From Mycobacterium sp. URHD0025 (lineage in GTDB: Bacteria > Actinomycetota > Actinomycetes > Mycobacteriales > Mycobacteriaceae): a stretch of 58,121 nt of DNA. Position 1 is the first letter of the stretch; the number at the start of each line of letters is the position of its first letter. The stretch spans positions 1 to 58,121 of the forward strand of contig NZ_AUEQ01000020.1 of the NCBI RefSeq assembly GCF_000426065.1, written 5' to 3'. Below the pieces are notes generated by a model. The model ran no database searches. It was not told where the DNA came from and worked only from the letters and a program-made list of their open reading frames with translations. Below are positions 25,295-33,449 of this stretch, piece by piece. The position numbers were made by a program, and so were the translations under genes.

Positions 25295-26319
25295 TCGGCC
25301 TTCGCCTTCGAACCCAACGTGATCATCACCTTGTCGGCCGCTCCCGGTGTGGCGACGCACTGCAGCGCCTCCCCCAGGTCGTCGAAATCGAAAGTGTGAC
25401 TGATGATCTTCTGGTAGGTCTCCCAGTTGTCGACGATGTCTTTCGTCACCTCGAAGATCTCGCTCGGATAGCCCATTGACCCGACGATCGTCAGTTCATT
25501 ACTCATCACATTCATCAAGTCGAGGCTGATGGGCTCCTTGTGGACGGCGACGACGCCCAGCTTGGCGCCCCGTTTGGCGGCACCGAGAGCCGTGTCGACG
25601 GCCGCAGGAACGCCGGCGGCATCCAGGAACACGTCCGTGCCCGCCTTGTTCGGCCACATCGACTCCCCGGGCCCGTGCAGCTCGATCAATCGCGCGATGA
25701 CGTCCTCGTCCTTGGAGTTGATCACCGCGTCCGCGCCGACCTCCAGCGCTTTGTCCAGCCGGGCAGGCAGGATGTCGGCCACCACAACGTGTTTGACGCC
25801 TCGCGATTTCAAGGCGATGGTGATACCAAGTCCGATAGGGCCGGCACCGAGCACCAGCACCTGGTCGCTCTGCCGTGGAGCCACCTGGTTGACCGCGTGG
25901 GCGGCAACGGCCATGGGCTCGTTGAGTGCCGCGACCTCGTAGGGAATGTGATCGGGCACGACCTCGAGGCTCTGGCCGCGAACCGCATCCTTGATGAGCA
26001 GGTAGTCAGCGAGTGCACCGGTCGAACCGCCGTTGCCGATGATGTCATCGGCTATCGCCATCGGATTGATCACGACGCGATCCCCGACCGCTACGCCGCG
26101 CACGTCGCGGCCGACCTCCACCACTTCACCGGCCGGCTCGTGGCCGATCGGCATACTGCCGTGCCGTGGCGGCAAACCCCCGATGGAGATATAGAGGGTG
26201 TCGGAACCGCAGATCCCGCACGCTCGAATTCTCACCAGAACGTCGCCGGCGCCCACGGTGGGCATTGGCACGTCTAGGATCTCCGTTTTCTCCGGAGCGG
26301 TGATGATGGCTGCTCTCAC
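25291..26319 (-). CDS. Zinc-type alcohol dehydrogenase (MDR family)
   Basis: This 342-residue medium-chain dehydrogenase has the catalytic zinc site Cys-Gly-Ile-Cys-Gly-Ser-Asp near residue 35-40 and Gly-His-Glu about 20 residues later, and the nucleotide motif Gly-Ala-Gly-Pro-Ile-Gly-Leu-Gly. The usual four-cysteine structural zinc lobe is absent, as in some sorbitol/threonine-DH-like members. It is translationally coupled to the KSI gene, so 3-beta-hydroxysteroid oxidation is a sensible inference. It starts 33 bases after the SDR at 26353. Confidence 0.75.
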   Translation of the reverse strand: MRAAIITAPEKTEILDVPMPTVGAGDVLVRIRACGICGSDTLYISIGGLPPRHGSMPIGHEPAGEVVEVGRDVRGVAVGDRVVINPMAIADDIIGNGGSTGALADYLLIKDAVRGQSLEVVPDHIPYEVAALNEPMAVAAHAVNQVAPRQSDQVLVLGAGPIGLGITIALKSRGVKHVVVADILPARLDKALEVGADAVINSKDEDVIARLIELHGPGESMWPNKAGTDVFLDAAGVPAAVDTALGAAKRGAKLGVVAVHKEPISLDLMNVMSNELTIVGSMGYPSEIFEVTKDIVDNWETYQKIISHTFDFDDLGEALQCVATPGAADKVMITLGSKAKAE

Positions 26320-26352
26320 TTGGGTTTTCCCTCTCCTCGATGTCCGATTTCC

Positions 26353-27102
26353 TCAAAGCACGCTGTAGCCACCGTCGACGACGAGCGCCGATCCGGTGCT
26401 GTACGAGGCATTTCCGCTGCACAGGTACAGGATTGGACTGGCTATCTCGTCCGGCGTGGCGAACCGCCCGAGCGGAATGTGGTCTACCTGTTCCTGTTTG
26501 ATCTCGGGCACGTAGTCCATGGGCGCAGTCATGCGCGTGGCGACGACTCCCGGGACGACGGCGTTGATCCGGATGCCGTCGCCGGCCCATTTCGCCGCGA
26601 GGTTACGGGTGAGGGCGAGCACTCCGGCCTTCGCCGATCCGTAGCCGGGCACCACAGGTACGGATCGGATCGCCGCCATGGAGGCGAGCATCACCACGCT
26701 GGCACCCCCGACAGCGTTCGAGGCCTTCAGCGCGCCGTGTAAACGCTCGGTCAATCTGAAGGGCGCCAACAGGTTCACGTCTACCGACGCGCTGAAACCC
26801 TCCGGGGTCGATTCGTCGAGCCCGCCCGGGAAGTTGGCCCCGGCGTTGTTGATGAGGATGTCAAGATCCGTGAACGAGTCCGCCAGCGCCTCGATGCCGT
26901 CCGAGTCGGTCAGCGCCAACTGCCGATAGTGCAGTCCCGACAGATCGACGTCATAGTCCTGAGGTCCGGCTCTCGTGCCGGTGATCGTGACCGTCGCGCC
27001 GCTGTCTCTCAAAAGCGATGCCGTCGCGTGACCGATACCGCTCGTGCCTCCGGTGACCAGCGCGTTGGTACCGGTGAAGTCGAACAGCACACGGTTTGTC
27101 AT
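26353..27102 (-). CDS. Short-chain dehydrogenase/reductase
   Basis: This 249-residue classical SDR has Thr-Gly-Gly-Thr-Ser-Gly-Ile-Gly at the N-terminus, Asn-Asn-Ala-Gly near residue 84-88, catalytic Ser in Met-Leu-Ala-Ser-Met, Tyr-Gly-Ser-Ala-Lys and a C-terminal Val-Asp-Gly-Gly-Tyr. After strand 2 come Thr-Gly-Thr-Arg, hinting at NADP(H). Its start overlaps the stop of the metallo-beta-lactamase-fold gene by four bases. Likely substrate: a hydroxysteroid or hydroxyacyl intermediate. Confidence 0.8.
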   Translation of the reverse strand: MTNRVLFDFTGTNALVTGGTSGIGHATASLLRDSGATVTITGTRAGPQDYDVDLSGLHYRQLALTDSDGIEALADSFTDLDILINNAGANFPGGLDESTPEGFSASVDVNLLAPFRLTERLHGALKASNAVGGASVVMLASMAAIRSVPVVPGYGSAKAGVLALTRNLAAKWAGDGIRINAVVPGVVATRMTAPMDYVPEIKQEQVDHIPLGRFATPDEIASPILYLCSGNASYSTGSALVVDGGYSVL

Positions 27103-28343
27103 GACAGCTCCTTGATCTGCTCGCGCAGCCAGGCTGCTTCCCAGAAATTGGTACTTCCCCGCAGCAGCTCTTCGTGGGCGGCGATCAACACCTGCTTGGC
27201 CTCCAGGTCGTCGGGTTCGGCACGGTTCACGATCTCGGCCAATCGGATTGCACGCACCGGTTCTCCGGCGCCAAGCAGTGTGCGCGCCCTCTCGAGAACC
27301 ACTGCTGCGCCGGCGAGTTCGAGCAGATCGCCCTCGGTCGCGTCAGGGCTTTCGGCATAGAGTTCGGCCGTCGAGCGGTGATGGAACCAGCCCGCGTAGT
27401 TCTCCCAGATCGCGCGCACGTTCCAGCGCACCATCCCGTAGCCCTGACCGACCTCCAGCTCGGGCGGCAGCACCACCTCACGCATCAAGGTGTGAACGTC
27501 CTTGCCGGCATTCATCCCCGCGACGGTCTGGTCGTGAATGTAGGTCACCGCATCGCGCAGTCGGGTCAGCTCCCATTCGATGCGGTCCTTGCCGACGATC
27601 GGTCCGAAGTGCCCCGTGAGCAACGTTTCGGCACCCAGCGCACGGACCCGGTCGATCGATTCCACCACCGTCAGCGCATCGCGGTAGCGGTCGCCGCGCA
27701 CCGTCACCAGGTTCGGGATGTGGCCGAACAGCGCCCCGAACACGTTGCCGCACAGGCAGACACCTTCCTCCGGCAACCACACCACCAGACTGTCGGTGGT
27801 CTCCCCGCCGGGGGTGGCGTAGAGCTCCAGCCGGCGCCCGCCGAGTTCGATCACGAGCTCGTCGTCGACGACCACTGTCGGGGTCGGCACACTCTGCGGT
27901 GGCGGTGGACCGAATCGTGCAGCGTTGCGTTCGATGGTGTCCATCACCTTGCCCACCCACGCGAACGCGGAGTTTCTGGCCCGGAACTCTGCCAGCAGTT
28001 CGTTGTCCCGCCGCCACGTTTCCCAGTTGGCCTGGGCGACGATCTCGCTGTCGGGGTCGGCGAAGGTGTCGATACCGCCGACGTGGTCGACATGCCCCTG
28101 GGTGAGGATGACGTAGCGGATCGGCGCGGTGTCTATCGCGTCATAGTTGGCCCGGTGGACCGGACCCTCGAAGCCCATGCCGGTGTTCAGCACGATGCGG
28201 CCGGCATCGGTCGTCAGCATGAACGAATTCGACAGACCCGGGGAGAGCCAGATGCCGGGGCTGACTTCCTCTGCCGGGGCACCCGCACCGACGATGTCGT
28301 CGGCCCCGGGGCGGCTCAGGTAGGCGGGTTGATAGCTGGTCAT
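27099..28343 (-). CDS. Metallo-beta-lactamase-fold hydrolase, alkylsulfatase (SdsA)-like
   Basis: This 414-residue protein has an N-terminal MBL domain (about residues 30-260), followed by a segment resembling the alkylsulfatase dimerisation domain (Tyr-Ile-His-Asp-Gln-Thr, Gly-Met-x-x-Gly-Lys-Asp) and a helical C-terminal tail. The metal motif, normally His-x-His-x-Asp-His, reads Gln82-Gly-His84-Val-Asp86-His87, so the first histidine is replaced. Type III sulfatases of this fold release sulfate from secondary or primary alkyl esters. Desulfation of a sulfated steroid is a possible role, made attractive by the sulfotransferase-like neighbour, but the Gln may alter or abolish the metal site. 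It overlaps both neighbours by four bases. Confidence 0.6.
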   Translation of the reverse strand: MTSYQPAYLSRPGADDIVGAGAPAEEVSPGIWLSPGLSNSFMLTTDAGRIVLNTGMGFEGPVHRANYDAIDTAPIRYVILTQGHVDHVGGIDTFADPDSEIVAQANWETWRRDNELLAEFRARNSAFAWVGKVMDTIERNAARFGPPPPQSVPTPTVVVDDELVIELGGRRLELYATPGGETTDSLVVWLPEEGVCLCGNVFGALFGHIPNLVTVRGDRYRDALTVVESIDRVRALGAETLLTGHFGPIVGKDRIEWELTRLRDAVTYIHDQTVAGMNAGKDVHTLMREVVLPPELEVGQGYGMVRWNVRAIWENYAGWFHHRSTAELYAESPDATEGDLLELAGAAVVLERARTLLGAGEPVRAIRLAEIVNRAEPDDLEAKQVLIAAHEELLRGSTNFWEAAWLREQIKELS

Positions 28344-29593
28344 GATTCCTCCCGTACATCGAATCGGTCGAAATAGAAGCCGAAGCGCGACCGGACCTCG
28401 TCCGGTGAGCGGCCGAAGTGGCGTTCGAGGTCATACCTCATTCGGCCGTGTTTCCCGCGCGGATTGTCGTCGAGGTAACCGCGGAACGCCGCGCGGGCAC
28501 CATCGGTCAACGTGGTGCCGTTGTAGCCGTACAACGTCTCGAGAATCGACATCTCGTTTCCGTTGAGCTGATGGAAGCCGATGTCCACACTTCGGTCGGA
28601 ACCGATCAGCTCCCGGTCACGGACACAGGCGCGCAGCAGCCGCTCGATGCGATCGACCCAGTACTCGACGAGGCCTTCGGGGTCGATCTCCTTGCGCCGC
28701 ATACGGTCTCCGTAGGCCAGCATCGTCACGGCGGATTGGATGACGGCGACGGGATCTCGGTGCGTGAACGCCACAGTGGCGTCCCGGAACGTTCGTATCA
28801 GCGGTCCGAGTTGCTCACAGTGTTGCGGGGACTTGAGCACCCACTGGCGTGGGCCGCGCAGAAAGGTCAGGGCCTTGAGCACCGTGCGGAGGTACCCATA
28901 GTGCTGGTCCTGGTTCAGCCCGAGGTAGTAGTCGCGCCATTGCGGCACCCGGCCATGCCACTCCAGCACATAGCTGGCGAAGTCGAGGTCGAGGATCTCG
29001 ACTTCTTCCTCGATCGCCTGGGGAAACCGGTCGTGCATGTTCTGTATCAGCGGAGTCATCGCCTTCGACGACTCGTGCTCGGAAACACTGCGGGCGAACC
29101 GTGGATCCACACCGTTGACGTCGGGACCTTCACCACGCTGCGGGAAGGGCTCCTGGCTCTCCCAATAGGGCAGCGCCCGTCTCCTGGTATCGGAGGCGAT
29201 GAGGTTGACCAGATGCGTTGTCCCCGAGCGTGGTAGACCGACGACGATGATCGGCCTCTCGATCTCGATGTCATGGATCTCGGGATAGCGGCGCAACAGG
29301 TCTGTGAACAACAACCGCTGTGAGAGCAACCGGACGATGCGGTTGCGCAGGATCAGACGGTTGAGATTCGTGTTGCCACTGTCAGACTCGACAGCCTCGG
29401 CGTATGCCTGTAGCCGTGGATGGAAATCGGCGGGCCCGAAGTCCTCCAATCCCGTCTTCTCGATCGCCTCACCGATCAGAAGCTCAGGATTCAGGTCCAC
29501 CATCAGGCTCTCCAGTTGCGCGAGAACCTCTTGTTGCATCGGGTTGAGTACGGGGACGGTCAAATCCTCGATGCCGAGTGCGCTGTCCGGCAC
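28340..29593 (-). CDS. Sulfotransferase-family protein
   Basis: This 417-residue protein has the 5'-phosphosulfate loop Leu-Pro-Arg-Ser-Gly-Thr-Thr (about residues 118-124) and a later Arg/Ser 3'-phosphate-type region, as in the large actinobacterial sulfotransferase family. Many such proteins sit in mycobacterial catabolic clusters without a proven acceptor. The GTG at 29593 has AAGGAG four to five bases upstream. It is the first gene of the run sulfotransferase - MBL protein - SDR - ADH - KSI, and is divergent from an IclR gene across an operator-like region. Confidence 0.72.
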   Translation of the reverse strand: MPDSALGIEDLTVPVLNPMQQEVLAQLESLMVDLNPELLIGEAIEKTGLEDFGPADFHPRLQAYAEAVESDSGNTNLNRLILRNRIVRLLSQRLLFTDLLRRYPEIHDIEIERPIIVVGLPRSGTTHLVNLIASDTRRRALPYWESQEPFPQRGEGPDVNGVDPRFARSVSEHESSKAMTPLIQNMHDRFPQAIEEEVEILDLDFASYVLEWHGRVPQWRDYYLGLNQDQHYGYLRTVLKALTFLRGPRQWVLKSPQHCEQLGPLIRTFRDATVAFTHRDPVAVIQSAVTMLAYGDRMRRKEIDPEGLVEYWVDRIERLLRACVRDRELIGSDRSVDIGFHQLNGNEMSILETLYGYNGTTLTDGARAAFRGYLDDNPRGKHGRMRYDLERHFGRSPDEVRSRFGFYFDRFDVREES

Positions 29594-29619
29594 GCTGCTC
29601 CTTAAGTGGCTTGTAATGA

Positions 29620-29646
29620 CGAATATTCGATGTAGTGTCCGAATAT
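29620..29646. promoter_or_regulatory. Palindrome plus half-repeat over the IclR promoter
   Basis: A perfect palindrome CGAATATTCG (29620-29629) is followed, ten bases on, by a second CGAATAT (29640-29646). Between them is TAGTGT (29633-29638), a good mycobacterial -10, eight bases before the IclR ATG at 29647, implying a leaderless transcript. A protein bound here would cover the promoter; the site also lies 27 bases from the divergent sulfotransferase start. Confidence 0.55.
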
Positions 29647-30585
29647 ATGAACGCCAAGCTAGGCCAGTCCGACGAGCAGGGTCAAGACCCTTCGCCGCCC
29701 ACCCGTCGCGTCGTCGGGGTCGTCGAATTGCTCGCCGACCGGGCAGACACCGCCCTGACTCTCGCGGAAATCTGCCGCGAGCTGGGCATCAGTCGATCCA
29801 CCGGACACGCGATCCTGACCACGCTCTGCTCGTGCGACTGGGTGCTGCGTGACCCACTCAGCGGGAGATACAGTCTCGGCGCGGGCCTGCCCACGGCGTC
29901 GCCATCCGCGGCGCCGCTGTCGAGAATGCTGCGCGAGCCGCTGCGGGCACTGTGTTCAGCCATCGGTATGGCCGCATGCATCTCCGAGCTCAGGAACGGC
30001 TCCATCGCGGTGATCGAGTCAGCCTCTCCTGGCGCCAACCGGCCGCCCGTGGAAGCCGGCGTCCGCCTGCCCTTCGTAGCGCCGTTCGGCCGCGAGTTCG
30101 TCGCGTGGGCGCCTGCGGCAGTGGGCGATGAGTGGATGGCCGCCGCGGGCCCTGTCAACGACGTCTATCGGGCACGAATGCCCAAGGTGCTCAAAGAGAT
30201 CCAGAAACGCGGCTACGGCATCGAACGACTCAGTGACCCGCTGCTCACGGTGTTCGCGGCGCTGATGGCCCTCGACGACGCCACTACGCCGGATCCCGTG
30301 GCGGCGAGACTGGCCGGGGCCGTCGCCGATCTAACGATCATCGACGTCCTGCCCGGCGAGTTGAGCAAGATCGACGACTGCCCGCTCGCGACGATCTCGG
30401 CGCCGATCTTCGACGGGCACGGCAATGTGGTGATGTCGGTGTCCGCGCAGCCGTACAAGCGGCTGACCCACGAGGAAGTACGGGGCGTCGGCACCAGTGT
30501 CGTCGAGTTCGCCGAGAAGGCCAGTTCCCTGATCGTGCAACATGTCCCGACTGCCGCGACCCACTACGCCGATCGGAACCGCTGA
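29647..30585 (+). CDS. IclR-family transcriptional regulator
   Basis: This 312-residue protein has an N-terminal winged helix (about residues 20-80) with Ser-Arg-Ser-Thr-Gly-His-Ala-Ile-Leu as recognition helix, and an effector domain that is diverged from the other two IclR proteins of the window. An in-frame GTG at 29635 exists, but the ATG at 29647 is preferred because a -10 hexamer lies eight bases before it. It probably controls the divergent sulfotransferase-KSI operon and itself. One base separates its stop from the LLM gene, so both are co-transcribed. Confidence 0.8.
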   Translation: MNAKLGQSDEQGQDPSPPTRRVVGVVELLADRADTALTLAEICRELGISRSTGHAILTTLCSCDWVLRDPLSGRYSLGAGLPTASPSAAPLSRMLREPLRALCSAIGMAACISELRNGSIAVIESASPGANRPPVEAGVRLPFVAPFGREFVAWAPAAVGDEWMAAAGPVNDVYRARMPKVLKEIQKRGYGIERLSDPLLTVFAALMALDDATTPDPVAARLAGAVADLTIIDVLPGELSKIDDCPLATISAPIFDGHGNVVMSVSAQPYKRLTHEEVRGVGTSVVEFAEKASSLIVQHVPTAATHYADRNR

Positions 30586-30586
30586 C

Positions 30587-31594
30587 ATGGCGCTGCCCGT
30601 ACTCAGGTTCAACTTCGCCTCGCCCAATGGGGAGCCGGCGACGCAGCGGGAGTCGATTCAGGCCGCGGTCGACATGGCCACGTGGGGCGATACGCGAGGC
30701 GTGGCCGCGGTGAGCATCGACGAACACCACTTGACCGGCCATGGCTGGAGCTCCAATCCGGTCATGGCGGCAGCGTTGGTCTTACAGAAGACCAGCAATC
30801 TCATGGTGAGTATCGACTGCGCGCTCGGTCCGCTGTGGGATCCGCTGCGACTGGCCGAAGACATTCGCTTCGTCGACCTCGTGAGCGCCGGACGACTCTC
30901 GACGACCATCGGTTTGGGGTACCGGACGGTGGAATACGACGGGTTCGGTGTCGATTTCCACCGCCGGGGCGCAGTCATGGACCGGCTGCTCGAGACGATG
31001 CTCGCCGTGTGGTCGGCGGATGGCGACTCAGGCGCGCGTATCGGTGCCGGCACCTGGTCGCAACCCCATCCACCGTTGTTCGTCGGTGGCGGAGTGCGGG
31101 CGAGTGCCCGACGCGCGGTGCGGTTCAAGTTGGGGCTGAGCCTGCCGGCGCATCTTCCCGAACTCGCCCGGTATTACCTCGATCTGTGCCGGGAGGCGGA
31201 CGTGGCACCGGCCCTGATCATGCCGGCCGCCGTCAACCGAGGAATGGTCTTTCTGCATGAGGACCCCGAGAAGGCGTGGGCCGAGCTGGGTCGGCACATC
31301 CTCTGGGAGGCGGTGACGTACGGCGGCTGGGTCGACGGCGTACCGCTGTCGTCGATGCATCTGCCCGGCGTCCAGACGCTCGAGGAGGTCAGGGCGTCGG
31401 GCCGGTATCGATTCCTGACGCCCGACGAGCTGGTCACCGAGGCCGAAGGTTGCCCTGACTACGGGGCGATGGTCTTTCACCCGTTGATCGGCGGGATGCC
31501 GATCGACGAGGCATGGAAGTCGGTTCAGCTGTTCACGGACGAGGTGATTCCGCGGCTGAGCAGCGGTCACGCTCACGGTCACGCAGAAAAGTGA
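30587..31594 (+). CDS. LLM-class (luciferase-like) flavin-dependent oxidoreductase
   Basis: This 335-residue protein has the luciferase-like TIM-barrel pattern: Ser-Ile-Asp-Glu-His-His near residue 44, a Leu-x-Leu-Ala-Glu-Asp segment, and Gly-Leu-Gly-Tyr-Arg before Glu-Tyr. Members use reduced FMN/F420 to oxidise carbonyl compounds or dehydrogenate alcohols. The start lies one base after the IclR stop. The nature of the cofactor (FMN or F420) cannot be read from the sequence. Its place in the cluster suggests an extra monooxygenase or dehydrogenase step. Confidence 0.75.
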   Translation: MALPVLRFNFASPNGEPATQRESIQAAVDMATWGDTRGVAAVSIDEHHLTGHGWSSNPVMAAALVLQKTSNLMVSIDCALGPLWDPLRLAEDIRFVDLVSAGRLSTTIGLGYRTVEYDGFGVDFHRRGAVMDRLLETMLAVWSADGDSGARIGAGTWSQPHPPLFVGGGVRASARRAVRFKLGLSLPAHLPELARYYLDLCREADVAPALIMPAAVNRGMVFLHEDPEKAWAELGRHILWEAVTYGGWVDGVPLSSMHLPGVQTLEEVRASGRYRFLTPDELVTEAEGCPDYGAMVFHPLIGGMPIDEAWKSVQLFTDEVIPRLSSGHAHGHAEK

Positions 31595-31614
31595 CAGCCG
31601 ACACATACTTGTGG

Positions 31615-31644
31615 TAGTCATATGACTATTAGTCATATGCGACT
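31615..31644. promoter_or_regulatory. 14-bp palindrome and direct repeat upstream of the third IclR gene
   Basis: TAGTCATATGACTA (31615-31628) is a perfect palindrome, and its first ten bases recur at 31630-31639 (period 15), continuing as CGACT. The pair lies 28-57 bases upstream of the IclR start at 31672, in a small AT-rich island. It is a likely IclR operator with two tandem sites. Confidence 0.6.
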
Positions 31645-31671
31645 GGTAGTACCCGTAGCCCGGAGGACCCA

Positions 31672-32529
31672 ATGACCGCGATCATCGAACAGCCTGTGAC
31701 CACCGACAAAAAGGCGACCGTCGAGACGCCGAACGCTGTGATCGACCGGGTTTCCCTGGTCCTCGATGTGTTCGACGGATGCGCGCGTCTGACGCTGGCC
31801 GAGATCGTGCGTCGCACCGGGCTGCCCCGGTCGTCGGCTCACCGCATCCTGGAGCGCCTCGTGCACCTGCGGTGGCTCCGCCGCGACGGCCGCGACTACG
31901 AGTTGGGTATGCGGCTGGTCGAGCTGGGCTCGCTGGCTCTGCATCAGGACCGCATCCATAGAGCAGCGATTCCCTTGTTGCGTGATCTGCATCGGGCCAC
32001 CGGACTGGTGGTGCACCTGGCGGTCCTCGACGGGTCCGACGTGGTGTATCTGGAGAAGATCGGCGGTCAGATGGTGACGGCCATTCCTACGCGCATCGGG
32101 GGACGCCAGCCCGCGCACTGTACGGCCGTCGGCAAGGCGATCCTGGCCGACAATGCTTCGGTCGAGGTCAACCTTTCCTCGCGGATGACGCGGTTCTCGA
32201 TCGGCTCGGAACGGCAGCTGGACGCCGAGCTGGCGAAAGTCCGCGCCCATGGTGTGGCGTTCGAGCGGGAAGAATCGCTGGCCGGATTCGGTTGTGTGGC
32301 AGCGCCTATCGGGCCCGTAGGCGCTGCGGTTGCCGCGGTGTCGGTGTGTGGTCCGATGAGCCGGATGTCATTCGATCAGCGGTTGATCGCACCGGTGCGA
32401 ATGACGGCGATGGGCATCTGGCGCAATGCCGAAGGCGGGCCTCACCGAGTGGCGCCGACCTTGCAGCCGCTGCGGCCGCTCCGTGTCGGCAGCCCAGCAG
32501 GTTCTCGAGCTGCTCTGCTGCCGGCATGA
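31672..32529 (+). CDS. IclR-family transcriptional regulator
   Basis: This 285-residue regulator has a winged helix at about residues 24-85, whose recognition helix Leu-Pro-Arg-Ser-Ser-Ala-His-Arg-Ile-Leu is nearly that of the IclR at 15328. The two proteins look like paralogues and may bind related sites or effectors. An effector domain follows, with an additional ~25-residue Pro/Arg-rich tail. GGAGG lies five bases before the ATG. The stop overlaps the esterase start by four bases, so regulator and enzyme form an operon. Confidence 0.85.
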   Translation: MTAIIEQPVTTDKKATVETPNAVIDRVSLVLDVFDGCARLTLAEIVRRTGLPRSSAHRILERLVHLRWLRRDGRDYELGMRLVELGSLALHQDRIHRAAIPLLRDLHRATGLVVHLAVLDGSDVVYLEKIGGQMVTAIPTRIGGRQPAHCTAVGKAILADNASVEVNLSSRMTRFSIGSERQLDAELAKVRAHGVAFEREESLAGFGCVAAPIGPVGAAVAAVSVCGPMSRMSFDQRLIAPVRMTAMGIWRNAEGGPHRVAPTLQPLRPLRVGSPAGSRAALLPA

Positions 32530-33449
32530 ACCTCGATCCTCAGATCGCGGGTCTGATCGAGGCCCTCGACTCAGGCTTCCCGCCGGTCCACACGATGACC
32601 GGCGCGCAAGCCCGCGCCGAGATCCGCGCACGCTTCGTCGCGAACCCTCATCCTGAGCCGGTCGCCTCGGTCACCGACCACCAAGTGCCGATCGACAACG
32701 GATCCGTCGGCGTCCGGGTCTACCGCCCCGACGCGGCCGCACCCCTACCCTTGCTGGTCTACGCCCATGGTGGCGGCTTCGTGTTCTGCGATCTCGACAG
32801 CCACGACGGGTTGTGCCGCAACCTTGCCAATCTCATTCCGGCTGTGGTTGTTTCGGTCGACTACCGATTGGCACCCGAGCACCGTTGGCCGACAGCAGCC
32901 GAAGACGTCTACGCTGCCGCCAGTTGGGCCGTCGAGCACGCCGCCGATTTCGGTGCCGACCCGTCACGCGTCGCGGTGGGCGGTGACAGTGCGGGTGGGA
33001 ACCTCGCCGCGGTGACCACGCTGCTGGCCCGCGACCGTGGCGGACCAGCACTGGCAGCGCAGCTTCTGCTCTATCCGGTGATCGCCGCGGATTTCGACAC
33101 CGATTCCTACTGGTTGTTCGGCAGGGGCTTCTACAACCCGCGGCCGGCGCTGCAGTGGTACTGGGACCAGTACGTCCCCAGCCTCGCCGATCGACAGCAC
33201 CCGCACGCATCGCCGTTGCGGGGGGAACTCACCGGGTTGCCGCCCGCCGTCGTCGTGCTCGCGGGCCACGATCCGCTGCGCGACGAGGGCATCGCCTACG
33301 CCGACGCCTTGGAGGCGGCGGGAGTGCCAATTACTCGGTGCGCCTTCGAGGGTGGTATCCACGGTTTCATGACGATGCCGATGCTCGATATCGCACACCG
33401 GGCCCGGCGAGAGGCCAGCCGCGCGCTAGGTGACCTTCTCGGCGGCTAG
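32526..33449 (+). CDS. Alpha/beta hydrolase, hormone-sensitive-lipase family esterase
   Basis: This 307-residue esterase has the HSL oxyanion motif His-Gly-Gly-Gly (81-84), nucleophile Ser155 in Gly-Asp-Ser-Ala-Gly-Gly, Asp249 (His-Asp-Pro-Leu-Arg-Asp) and His279 (Ile-His-Gly-Phe). The full triad is present. In mycobacteria such Lip-type enzymes cleave short acyl or steroid esters; with a BVMO they could hydrolyse a steroid acetate. Start ATG overlaps the IclR stop. Its 3' end overlaps the convergent OYE gene by 24 bases. Confidence 0.82.
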   Translation: MNLDPQIAGLIEALDSGFPPVHTMTGAQARAEIRARFVANPHPEPVASVTDHQVPIDNGSVGVRVYRPDAAAPLPLLVYAHGGGFVFCDLDSHDGLCRNLANLIPAVVVSVDYRLAPEHRWPTAAEDVYAAASWAVEHAADFGADPSRVAVGGDSAGGNLAAVTTLLARDRGGPALAAQLLLYPVIAADFDTDSYWLFGRGFYNPRPALQWYWDQYVPSLADRQHPHASPLRGELTGLPPAVVVLAGHDPLRDEGIAYADALEAAGVPITRCAFEGGIHGFMTMPMLDIAHRARREASRALGDLLGG

